From a virus, in the IMG/VR virus record IMGVR_UViG_3300035670_000105, positions 1 to 64,000 of that record: a stretch of 64,000 nt of DNA. One strand, given 5' to 3'. Shown in pieces: positions 47,576-55,075 of this stretch; the stretch's first letter is position 1, and every line of letters starts with the position of its first letter. Both the position numbers and the translations under genes were made by a program. The notes under the pieces were generated by a model. It saw only the letters and a list, made by a program, of their open reading frames with translations, had not been told where the DNA came from and did not search any database.

Positions 47576-48778
47576 TCAGCCCCCATCCACCAAGAAGCGA
47601 TGCACCCACATCCCGCCGCGGTTCAGATCCAGCGTGTTGCTCAGGTACACCCGGGCCGCGTCCGCAGCGCTGCTGCCTGCCACGCACGCGGCGTAGATGC
47701 ACTGATCGCTGTAGAACCCATCGAAGAACTTCTCTGGACCGCGATACCGCCAGCTCTGCGCGTAGAACTCCCCCCAGGGATCCTTGACATCGAAGTCGTG
47801 ACGCTTGCCGCCATCACGGCTCTTCAGTCCATCCAGCGCAATCACGTGGCCGCTCACCGTGAACCAACCATGGGTGATCAGGAACTCACCAGCCTTCAGC
47901 CATTCACAGCACATGGCCAGCGATGCGCTGGCCTCGTAGCGGTAGGGCCTCCTGTAGCTGCGGATCACCGCGGCCATCACGCCAGGGCTGCCGGCTGAGC
48001 TGCCCTGCCGCTTAGCCTCCGCATCCAGCTTGCGGCGAATGCCCAGCACATCGGGATCGCCCACCGCCATGCCGATCGCCGCGGCCTGACAGGTGCGGCT
48101 GTCGGGCTGGCTGATGTTCAAGGCCTTGATCGCCGTCACCCACTGCGTTCGCTCTGCCGGCTTCACCGCTGGCAAAGGTGGTGGCAGGGGGGCGTGTTGA
48201 TCCATCAACGCCACGAGCTTGCTCGCGTAGGCCGGATCGGTGGCATACCCCTCCAGCACCAGCAATCGCGCCGCCTCCTTGCGATCCGCAGCGCGGTTCA
48301 CCCCATGCCAGCGCTTGCCTTCGCTGCTGGTGTAATCGCGGTACCAGCGATCCACCAGATACTTCACTGCCGCGTCCAGGCTCTCAAAGTCCTTGAACTC
48401 AGCGCGGATGGCCACCGGCTTGCCGTTCAGCACCTCTGTCGTGTTCTTCCAGGTGCCAGTGCCCTTCAGCCCGAACGGATTGTTCCTCCCTGAGAAGCTC
48501 TGGCCATGCCCGCTCTCCAGTGCCCACTGCGCTGCCACCAGCTCAGGGAACGCCGCCCCATGCCGCTGCGCCGCATGTGCGATCCCGCCCCAGCTATTAC
48601 CCGCCACTTGGCTGCCACCCATCTCACCTTTGACCGGTGGCTCGGCGCGGAACATCTCCAGGAACTCCTCCTGCTGCTGCTTGCTCAGCAGTGTCCACGC
48701 CCAGTTCCACGCCGCATCCTGATGCGGCAACCGCTTCTCCCGATCTGTGTACCGCGCTGCACTGAGAAAATCGGGCAC
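47576..48778 (-). CDS. Two-domain lysin: glucosaminidase plus C39-like peptidase
   Basis: 400 residues from GTG 48778, chosen because TACCCTC lies 20 nt upstream. Domain 1 (about 55-195): GGIAHAAQRHGAAFPELVAAQ, catalytic E88 in WALESGHG, and NNPFGLKG, as in FlgJ/glucosaminidase enzymes. Domain 2 (about 210-400): C230 in DSRTCQAAAIGMA, H311 in VSGHVIALDG and D333 in VKDPWGEF, a papain-like C39 triad. The protein could cut both glycan and peptide parts of peptidoglycan. There is no signal peptide, so export would need a holin or the virion. Confidence 0.75.
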   Translation of the reverse strand: MPDFLSAARYTDREKRLPHQDAAWNWAWTLLSKQQQEEFLEMFRAEPPVKGEMGGSQVAGNSWGGIAHAAQRHGAAFPELVAAQWALESGHGQSFSGRNNPFGLKGTGTWKNTTEVLNGKPVAIRAEFKDFESLDAAVKYLVDRWYRDYTSSEGKRWHGVNRAADRKEAARLLVLEGYATDPAYASKLVALMDQHAPLPPPLPAVKPAERTQWVTAIKALNISQPDSRTCQAAAIGMAVGDPDVLGIRRKLDAEAKRQGSSAGSPGVMAAVIRSYRRPYRYEASASLAMCCEWLKAGEFLITHGWFTVSGHVIALDGLKSRDGGKRHDFDVKDPWGEFYAQSWRYRGPEKFFDGFYSDQCIYAACVAGSSAADAARVYLSNTLDLNRGGMWVHRFLVDGG

Positions 48779-48798
48779 AGCATCGCCGCCAGTCCCCG

Positions 48799-48805
48799 GA
48801 GGGTA
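48799..48805 (-). promoter_or_regulatory. TACCCTC element before lysin gene
   Basis: TCATACCCTCCGG on the minus strand, 20 nt before GTG 48778; no Shine-Dalgarno between. Confidence 0.6.
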
Positions 48806-48855
48806 TGAGGGTGCCAGGGGCACCTCATGCACACTTGAGTGCTTGGGTGGTGGCG

Positions 48856-49158
48856 TCAGGGACGGGCGTGACGCTCAGCTGTCACCCGTGGATCAAAGCG
48901 CTGCCACAAGGGGTCAAGATTCACGTTGCTCCAGTCCTCGCCAGTCAGCTCCTCCGCCAGTTGCCGCACACGGTTCTCCAACTCTGCACCACTGCATTCC
49001 CCCACCCATTGCGGGAAGTTCTGATCCAGATGCTGCAGCAGAAGTGGCGCAGCTCTCAAGACCTGCCGCTGGACAAGCTGCTTGACCACTGGCTTGATCA
49101 GCGCTTCCACAACACCCAGCGCTGCAAGAAACCAAATCGCATCAAGAATCAAACGCAT
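48856..49158 (-). CDS. Membrane protein next to lysin, 100 aa (possible holin-type)
   Basis: ATG 49158. One hydrophobic N-terminal helix (LILDAIWFLAALGVVEALI), then amphipathic helices (PVVKQLVQRQVLRAAPLLLQ) and an acidic end. Position directly before the lysin suggests a lysis role, but it does not match a known holin family. Confidence 0.45.
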   Translation of the reverse strand: MRLILDAIWFLAALGVVEALIKPVVKQLVQRQVLRAAPLLLQHLDQNFPQWVGECSGAELENRVRQLAEELTGEDWSNVNLDPLWQRFDPRVTAERHARP

Positions 49159-49168
49159 TGCAGTGCAC

Positions 49169-49606
49169 CTACCAGATCGACTCCAGCGCCCGCCAGTCCT
49201 TCTTGGTGAAGTCGTAGATGCCGTTCATTTGCGGCTGCATCAGGCTGTTGGCGCCAAGTGGCGCATGACCCAGGCCGAGCACGTGGCCCAACTCATGGCG
49301 GAACACCGTGGTGGAGAAGCTGCCGGTGCCGGGCATGCGAATCTCCCAGCCTTGCGAATCCCACACTGCACTACCGGAAGTGCCAGGTGCCAGCTCACCA
49401 TGATTGATGATCAGGTCGGCATCTTTGGGTTTGACGCGCTCGAACTTGATGCCCGTCAGGCGGTCGTCCACTTCGGCAATGATTTCGCGCATGAGATCGC
49501 GGTAGAGCGGCGTGTAGCTGCCCTTGGCGAAGCCATAGGTGAGCGTGTCGTTCTTGCCGAGAAACGACTGGGTGTGGTCTACCAGTTCGCGTTCAATGAG
49601 GCTCAT
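49169..49606 (-). CDS. Matrixin-like metzincin protease
   Basis: 145 residues. Zinc motif HELGHVLGLGH (H104, E105, H108, H114) followed by a Met-turn with M123 in ANSLMQPQM: the full HExxHxxGxxH plus Met signature of matrixins. N-terminal YGFAKGSYTPLYRDLMREIIA also fits. No signal peptide. Sits between tail-related small genes and the lysin; a virion or capsule/receptor-processing protease is plausible. Confidence 0.75.
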   Translation of the reverse strand: MSLIERELVDHTQSFLGKNDTLTYGFAKGSYTPLYRDLMREIIAEVDDRLTGIKFERVKPKDADLIINHGELAPGTSGSAVWDSQGWEIRMPGTGSFSTTVFRHELGHVLGLGHAPLGANSLMQPQMNGIYDFTKKDWRALESIW

Positions 49607-49731
49607 GGTTTGGCCTTGCGTTTGGGAGGTTTGACCGGCGGCTCAGGTTTGCCGGGTCGTTTGCTCATGCGCTCAGCAGCCTGCTGCTTGACCTTCGGAT
49701 GTTTCTTGGCAGCTCTGATGTAAGGATTCAT
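49603..49731 (-). CDS. Small basic Lys/Pro peptide, 42 aa
   Basis: ATG 49731 to TGA 49603, with overlaps of 4 nt at both ends (ATGA). One third Lys/Arg, Pro-rich (KKHPKVKQQ; KPEPPVKPPKRKAKP). Translationally coupled between the 49728 and matrixin genes, so it is probably real. Function unknown. Confidence 0.5.
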   Translation of the reverse strand: MNPYIRAAKKHPKVKQQAAERMSKRPGKPEPPVKPPKRKAKP

Positions 49732-50057
49732 GCGAGCATCTCCTGCAGGGTTGCATCATCAGGTGCCTGAGTAGCACCACCAGCGAAGATCCGACTGGGA
49801 GAGTTCACCACCACCAGGTATTGATCCCAGGCCTCAGGTGCCAGATTCAGGGTATTGACGTGCCAACCGGTCAGAGCAGTCGGCGCGGTGATGACTTCAC
49901 CATCAGGGCCATACTCGCCGCCTTGGTAGATTGTGCCGATCTCGTCGATGGCATGCGTGTGGCTGCTGGTGATCAGGTTGCCGTCAGCGTCGATGAGGCC
50001 CTGCGCTGCCGCAAGAGTGCGGAACTGTTGGCGGGTGGGAAAGCGGAAACAGTACAT
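49728..50057 (-). CDS. Tail-associated hypothetical protein, 109 aa
   Basis: ATG 50057. YCFRFPTRQQFRTLAAAQGL, then GTIYQGGEYGPDGEVI, GWHVNTLNLAPEAW and YLVVVNSPSRIF. Follows the 624-aa fibre with a 2-nt gap, so probably a fibre accessory or assembly protein. Family not certain. Confidence 0.5.
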   Translation of the reverse strand: MYCFRFPTRQQFRTLAAAQGLIDADGNLITSSHTHAIDEIGTIYQGGEYGPDGEVITAPTALTGWHVNTLNLAPEAWDQYLVVVNSPSRIFAGGATQAPDDATLQEMLA

Positions 50058-50059
50058 GG

Positions 50060-51934
50060 CTATTGGGTTATGGATTGCAGCGTGGAGTTGGGGAGGCGTT
50101 GAGGCCAATATGTCAAGCGGCGGATGGGGCCGTTGGTGAACGTGGCTATACCCAAGTAAGACCCAATCCGCAGCGTGGTGATTCCAGCTGTCATAGTTGA
50201 ACCGCCGGTATCGCTTCCAAAACTGCCGCCCGCAACATTGCTCGCAATGGCGGCATTATTGGACTGGTTGGCGGCGGCGAGCTTTAGGTTTATGGCTGGG
50301 TTTAATGGTACGCCTGCTGAAGCTGCTCCATCTTGAACGCCAGCCTTCCAAGAACTAAATCCTACGCCGCTACTAAAACGCGCCTCCCATCTGTCGTTCG
50401 GCACGCCATCGTCAAACATGAAGATGCGGCCACCGTTAACGACTGACGCAACATCAGCAAACACCGTCCCCTCATCCTGCCGATACCACGAACTGAAATT
50501 CGCTCCAGTAATCGACACCACATCAGCCGTGCGCGTCGCGGCGGTGCCGGTGGTGGGGATGTAACTGGACGGTGGACCGGAGCCGGCTTCTAGTTGGGCG
50601 CCCCAGAGGAACAGGCCGCTGGTGCCATCACCCAGATACGCAGTGACAGAATTGACTGAGGGAAATACGGATACGCGGATTGACGTAACACTGCCCCCCA
50701 CGCTGCCGGTAATGGAAGCTCTGTACCATCCATTAGATAGTGCAATAACTGCGCCTGACGAATAAGTGCCGGTGCCAAACGCTGCTGAACCGGACACACC
50801 AGAGGCAGAGGCATATGCAGCAAATCCACTAACTCCGTCAAAGGAGTCAACGTACAACTGCACCTGCGAACGCTCGGCAGGCTTGAAGAAGATAGAGAAT
50901 GTTACAGTTGCGGCTGCAGTAATTGTTAGACTACCTTGCACTAGCCGATGCGTGTTGTTAGATGTGTCTTCAACTAACTTGTCTGCAGTTGTTACACCAT
51001 CTGGTGACACTCCAGCATTAGCTGTAGCAGAGCATCTGGTTTTCGTCCAACTCGCATTATCAAACTCCTCACTCCTGAGCAGCAAATTCGTCCGCTGCTC
51101 CTCGGGCAGCAACCCCAGGCACTCGCCCGTGAGCGGGTTGTGGTCAAACCGTGGCGCTGAGTTGATGGTGCTGGTGGTGGGGATGTATGGCCCGACTGTG
51201 CTGGCTTGCTCTAGTTGGGCGCCCCAGAGCAGCAGGCCGCTGGTCCCGTCTCCTGTGTAGTTATTTGACACCGCATTGCGCACCATAATAAGTAACGATG
51301 CGGTGCCCGTTGTACTTGTTGCGCCGCTTTCGGTGACTACTATTCTCCACCATCCATTACCAGCGCTGAATACAGTGATAGACTGCCCGGCGACCGATCC
51401 CGCAGCTGAGCCAGTAAGTAGATCCACAGTCCATGAACCTTTTGCCGCAGCAGACCTGAACTCGATTCCTACTGTTGAACGCTCTCCTGCTTTTGCGTAG
51501 AAAGAGCCTGTATATGCTAGGCCTGCTGTGCAAGGCACCCCAGAGTTAAATACGCGATGCAGTCCCGTAGATGTATCTTCAACAATTTTGTCTGCTGTCT
51601 GCGTTCCGTTTGGCGCGGTCACTGCATCAGCTGTGGATCCACTGCCAAACGCTAGTATTCCATTTTTTGTCCAGTACGCATTATCAAACTCCTCACTTCT
51701 GAGCAGCAGATTCGTCGTCGCGCTGCGGATCACCCCATCGGAATCCACAAACGTCCCTGTAGACGCCCTGCTGAACGTGATCAGGTTCTGACCACTGACA
51801 GAATCGACGAGGGACTTGGATTCGGCAAAGCGCAGATCCAGCGACGGCACTGCACGCGCACGACGCCACAGCTCATTGCGAGCCCAGGCGCCCGGTAGCA
51901 ATGCACCTCGACGGCTGCTTAACGCCAGGCTCAC
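50060..51934 (-). CDS. Tail fibre / receptor-binding protein with duplicated carbohydrate-binding-like domain
   Basis: 624 residues from GTG 51934. Two copies of a sandwich-like domain: NLLLRSEEFDNAYWTK (about 75-260) and NLLLRSEEFDNASWTK (about 295-480), each with a DGTSGLLLWGAQLE strand near its end. The underlying DNA repeats are clear near 51060 and 51690. N-terminal RSLDLRFAESKSLVDSVSG recalls phage head-spike fibre entries. Overlaps the 51931 gene by 4 nt. Likely binds host surface sugars. Confidence 0.65.
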   Translation of the reverse strand: MSLALSSRRGALLPGAWARNELWRRARAVPSLDLRFAESKSLVDSVSGQNLITFSRASTGTFVDSDGVIRSATTNLLLRSEEFDNAYWTKNGILAFGSGSTADAVTAPNGTQTADKIVEDTSTGLHRVFNSGVPCTAGLAYTGSFYAKAGERSTVGIEFRSAAAKGSWTVDLLTGSAAGSVAGQSITVFSAGNGWWRIVVTESGATSTTGTASLLIMVRNAVSNNYTGDGTSGLLLWGAQLEQASTVGPYIPTTSTINSAPRFDHNPLTGECLGLLPEEQRTNLLLRSEEFDNASWTKTRCSATANAGVSPDGVTTADKLVEDTSNNTHRLVQGSLTITAAATVTFSIFFKPAERSQVQLYVDSFDGVSGFAAYASASGVSGSAAFGTGTYSSGAVIALSNGWYRASITGSVGGSVTSIRVSVFPSVNSVTAYLGDGTSGLFLWGAQLEAGSGPPSSYIPTTGTAATRTADVVSITGANFSSWYRQDEGTVFADVASVVNGGRIFMFDDGVPNDRWEARFSSGVGFSSWKAGVQDGAASAGVPLNPAINLKLAAANQSNNAAIASNVAGGSFGSDTGGSTMTAGITTLRIGSYLGIATFTNGPIRRLTYWPQRLPNSTLQSITQ

Positions 51935-52542
51935 AGTCCAGCCTCCAGCGCCAACACCCGCAGATCAAGCACCGTGCCGCTGGTGGGTGTGTATGCACCG
52001 CGAGTTTCCAGCTCGGCAAACAGTGACGTACTGTTCGCTGCCAACTTAACCAACGTGCCGCAGTAATCACACTGCGTCACCAGCGTGCTACCCAGATCCT
52101 GCGGTGTTGGCAGATCAATGAATCCGGCGTAGTTCGCCACTTCGCCACTCGTCAGATCAAAGGCCGCGTTATCCAGGATGGCCGTAGGGCTGGCGGTATA
52201 GAGATGCAAGCGGAAGCCCGCCATCCCGGCTGTTACGGCGCTCAGACCGATCATCAGCCGCACGCTTTGCACCAGCGCATAGCCGCCACTGGGGCCGATA
52301 TTGGGCAGCGTAATAACGGCTGAACCAGCGTTAGCTGGCGTGCCCGAGTCAGCGACGCCGATCACATCACCAGCGGTGTAGGCCGTGGTGTTACTCGGGC
52401 GGGTGATCGCCACCGCCGCCCGGTACGCCTTGCTGTCAACCGTCAGCGACTCGCCGTCATCGCCAATCGGAATCGCCGTGCTCTGATCACCTCGCAGGGC
52501 GACAACGGCATAGCGTGTGTTGCCCCTGGTCTGCACCGCCAT
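51931..52542 (-). CDS. Virion structural protein, 203 aa
   Basis: ATG 52542 with TACCCTC 25 nt upstream. Beta-rich, Ala/Gly/Thr (DQSTAIPIGDDGESLTVDS; TAYTAGDVIGVADSGTPANAG; GFIDLPTPQDLGST). Typical of tail or decoration proteins. No closer assignment. Confidence 0.55.
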   Translation of the reverse strand: MAVQTRGNTRYAVVALRGDQSTAIPIGDDGESLTVDSKAYRAAVAITRPSNTTAYTAGDVIGVADSGTPANAGSAVITLPNIGPSGGYALVQSVRLMIGLSAVTAGMAGFRLHLYTASPTAILDNAAFDLTSGEVANYAGFIDLPTPQDLGSTLVTQCDYCGTLVKLAANSTSLFAELETRGAYTPTSGTVLDLRVLALEAGL

Positions 52543-52567
52543 ACCACTTGCTCACGCTCACTGCCCA

Positions 52568-52574
52568 GAGGGTA
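52568..52574 (-). promoter_or_regulatory. TACCCTC element before 52542 gene
   Basis: CCATACCCTC, exact, 25 nt before the start. Confidence 0.55.
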
Positions 52575-52581
52575 TGGATGC

Positions 52582-53277
52582 TCAGCTCTCCTCCACCCAG
52601 GCCTCATTCACCTCCGCCGTGGCTGGGTTGTCGCCGTGATACGTGCCATCGGCGTGGCGGGCCCGCTTGCGTGTCTTCACCGCAGGGCTGACCACAGGGC
52701 GGGAAGCACTGTCTTCCACAGCGGTAGCCACGGTGTCGGGATCCAGAGGCTCAGCCACCAGACCATCAGCAGCCACCGGCTGCTCAATCGCAGTGGGCTG
52801 TGTGTCATCGGCCGGACCCTCCACCGGGGCAGTGGGGCGCACCTCGCGGGCCTCGATCCGCAGCCGGCTCACTGCCACCTGCCGCTCACCCGCCGGCACC
52901 AGCAGCTGCACCGTCAATGGACCGCCATCCAGTGGGAGTGCTGGGATTCCAAAGCGATCCTCCCGCCAGCTGCCGCCTGGCGTGATGGTTTCCGCCAGCA
53001 GTTGGTGTTCGCCCTGGTGCACCACCACATTCAGCGGCGCCGGAGTGCCGGTGCCACTGACGCGCCCCTGGCACATCCGCTGACTGCGCACCACCAGCTC
53101 GCTCGCGCTCACCGGCAGTTGATCCTCCATCGCCAGCGCCAGGCTGGCGCCACCTTCATCCCGCAGCTCCGAGCACAGGTAGGTGGCGTCATCCAACATG
53201 CCGATGTCCTGGACATCGGCCACCTCGCCGCACCATCCATCTCGATGGATCACGGCCGCTGCCTGGATGATCAGCAT
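52582..53277 (-). CDS. Virion protein ending in DGTYHGDNPATAEVNEAW motif, 231 aa
   Basis: ATG 53277, TACCCTC 23 nt upstream. N-terminal beta-rich domain (about 1-150). The C-terminal 25 residues (RHADGTYHGDNPATAEVNEA) match a tail peptide common at the end of phage head/neck proteins. Likely a head or neck component. Confidence 0.6.
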   Translation of the reverse strand: MLIIQAAAVIHRDGWCGEVADVQDIGMLDDATYLCSELRDEGGASLALAMEDQLPVSASELVVRSQRMCQGRVSGTGTPAPLNVVVHQGEHQLLAETITPGGSWREDRFGIPALPLDGGPLTVQLLVPAGERQVAVSRLRIEAREVRPTAPVEGPADDTQPTAIEQPVAADGLVAEPLDPDTVATAVEDSASRPVVSPAVKTRKRARHADGTYHGDNPATAEVNEAWVEES

Positions 53278-53300
53278 CGCCTGCCTGTCTGCACTGGGGC

Positions 53301-53307
53301 GAGGGTA
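53301..53307 (-). promoter_or_regulatory. TACCCTC element before 53277 gene
   Basis: CCATACCCTC, exact, 23 nt before the ATG. Confidence 0.55.
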
Positions 53308-53313
53308 TGGACC

Positions 53314-53619
53314 TCAGCCCCGCTCCCGCTTTGTGAAGCGGCCATGCTCATCGCGGCCAGTGGCTGGCTCGTCCTCCTTGCGCAGCGCGGGGTTGTAGGT
53401 GTTGTACCCCAGCGCATAGGCGCCGCGGCCCGTCACGCCCAACCCCATCAAGGGCATCGCCGTGAAGTAGCAGGAATCCACAGCCTCACGGCTTTGCGTC
53501 TTGCTGGAGAAGCGGCAGTCCGCCAGGTACACCACGCCGAGAATGATGGCCAGGTTGCTGGCGACGGTGAGCAGCTTGCCTGCGCCGCCCATCGCCGCCA
53601 AGGCCGTGGTCAGTTTCAC
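53314..53619 (-). CDS. Membrane protein, 101 aa
   Basis: GTG 53619, TACCCTC 22 nt upstream. Hydrophobic segments near 15-35 (LLTVASNLAIILGVVYLA) and 47-60. Ends DEHGRFTKRERG, similar in style to the previous gene's tail. Function unknown. Confidence 0.5.
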   Translation of the reverse strand: MKLTTALAAMGGAGKLLTVASNLAIILGVVYLADCRFSSKTQSREAVDSCYFTAMPLMGLGVTGRGAYALGYNTYNPALRKEDEPATGRDEHGRFTKRERG

Positions 53620-53641
53620 GCCATCTCCAGCAGTTGCCTGT

Positions 53642-53648
53642 GAGGGTA
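53642..53648 (-). promoter_or_regulatory. TACCCTC element before 53619 gene
   Basis: TCATACCCTC, 22 nt before the GTG. Confidence 0.55.
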
Positions 53649-53657
53649 TGAACGGCG

Positions 53658-54398
53658 TCAGCGGGCGTTCTGCGATCCGACGCCGCCACCCCTGAGCTTC
53701 ATCCACAGCCGGCGCAGCGGGCCTGGATGGATGATCCTCCGGCGCATGATCACGGCGATCTCCTCGTAGAGATCCTCCAGGAGCTTGCAGTGGGGCTCGG
53801 CGCTCACCGGCGGCTGCCGCCGTTCGCCCTGGTCGTATTGCAGCGAGAGGATACCGATCGGCAGGTTGCCCACCCGCACCAGGCGGTTATACATCCGGCC
53901 GATGTTGTTCTTGTTGAGGTGGTCCCGGCAGGGCGCCGGCAGGCTCTCCCGGTACTCCGTGACGCTCCAGCACTCACCAGCTGGATCCAGCATCGTCTCC
54001 AGCTCCACCATGATCCGCCCGACGGGCAGATCGCGGATCGGCACTGTCATCGGCAGTCGCCCCGGGGCCGTGTAGCTGTTGATCGTCGAGAGCTTGGTGA
54101 GGTGATAGCCGCAGCTGTCGATGGCGCCGTTGTGAAAGGCCGCCAGCACCACCCGGCTGGCATTGGTGATCACGCCAACCTGTGCCAGCAGGTTGTTGAG
54201 CATCCGCTCTTCCTCGATCGGGGCGAACACGCCATCAAGCCGTGACACCACCTTGCTCTTGAACAGCCGATCCCATGCCAGCCAGCTCAAGGCCAGCAAG
54301 GCGATCAGCCCATCACCTGTCAGTGTCACGCTTAACCCGCCTTGCTCCTTGGCGGGTTGCGGCGGCGGCGCAACCTGCGCCTGCGTCGGACCCACCAT
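53658..54398 (-). CDS. Membrane-anchored globular protein, 246 aa
   Basis: ATG 54398, TACCCTC 28 nt upstream. One helix (LIALLALSWLAWDRLF, about 32-47), then a 170-residue domain with RVVLAAFHNGAIDSCGYHLT and RDLPVGRIMVELETML, loosely GAF-like. C-terminus basic. Possibly an envelope-associated phage protein; the fold is a guess. Confidence 0.45.
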   Translation of the reverse strand: MVGPTQAQVAPPPQPAKEQGGLSVTLTGDGLIALLALSWLAWDRLFKSKVVSRLDGVFAPIEEERMLNNLLAQVGVITNASRVVLAAFHNGAIDSCGYHLTKLSTINSYTAPGRLPMTVPIRDLPVGRIMVELETMLDPAGECWSVTEYRESLPAPCRDHLNKNNIGRMYNRLVRVGNLPIGILSLQYDQGERRQPPVSAEPHCKLLEDLYEEIAVIMRRRIIHPGPLRRLWMKLRGGGVGSQNAR

Positions 54399-54426
54399 GG
54401 CTACTCAGGTTCCCAGCTCTACGGCA

Positions 54427-54433
54427 GAGGGTA
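54427..54433 (-). promoter_or_regulatory. TACCCTC element before 54398 gene
   Basis: GCTCCATACCCTC, exact, 28 nt before the ATG. Confidence 0.55.
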
Positions 54434-54468
54434 TGGAGCGCTTCGACTGGACCGACTGCCTGCGGCCC

Positions 54469-54651
54469 TTACCCCACCTCGGCTTCCACGGTCTCGGCGG
54501 GCAACTCCTCGGCACTGGCTTCAGGCTTGATCAGCTCCACCTGCTGCAGGAATTGGCTGAGCTGGGAGGTGGCAAATTGCTGAAGCAGTCCATTGCCAGA
54601 GGCACGGGCGGCGGCGTAGCTCTCGATCAGCGCGGCGAGTTGCTCCTTCAT
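54469..54651 (-). CDS. Small helical protein, 60 aa
   Basis: ATG 54651, overlapping the 54648 gene by 4 nt. Helical and acidic (EQLAALIESYAAARASGNGL). Probably translated with the fibre operon. Function unknown. Confidence 0.5.
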   Translation of the reverse strand: MKEQLAALIESYAAARASGNGLLQQFATSQLSQFLQQVELIKPEASAEELPAETVEAEVG

Positions 54652-55073
54652 ACCTGAGGAGGGGTGAGAGTGTAGATCGAATCCAGATTACTGAGTTCAA
54701 GGACAGTTTGAAGTTCAGTCAGTTGCTCAGCGCTGAAAGTGCCGGCCTGCAGGATGGCCAGCATTGACTGTTGGATCGCTGCTTCATACGGCCGCCCGGC
54801 TTTGGCGTCACCCAACAAGGCAATGAACTCGGTGCCGAGGGTGTTCATCGGCAGGCTGACCATCGATTGCTCGCGGATGGCGGCATAGAGGCTGCTGGCC
54901 ATCAGGCCCTCCCAGAAGGCGAAGTAGTCGGGCGCCGGGGGTGGATCGCTGGCAGGGATGCCAGGGTTCTCCGCCTCAGCCCGTTCGGCATCGGTGAGCG
55001 GGAAGTCATCGGGATGCCCGATCTGGCCGTCGTATTCGATGGTGCCGTTCGGGAAGATGTTCTGGAGGGTCAT
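54648..55073 (-). CDS. Tail-fibre accessory protein, 141 aa
   Basis: ATG 55073, 2 nt beyond the fibre stop. N-terminal NIFPNGTIEYDGQIGHPDDF, Pro-rich middle, helical C-terminus. Position directly after the large fibre gene suggests a chaperone or adaptor. Family not certain. Confidence 0.5.
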   Translation of the reverse strand: MTLQNIFPNGTIEYDGQIGHPDDFPLTDAERAEAENPGIPASDPPPAPDYFAFWEGLMASSLYAAIREQSMVSLPMNTLGTEFIALLGDAKAGRPYEAAIQQSMLAILQAGTFSAEQLTELQTVLELSNLDSIYTLTPPQV

Positions 55074-55075
55074 GA

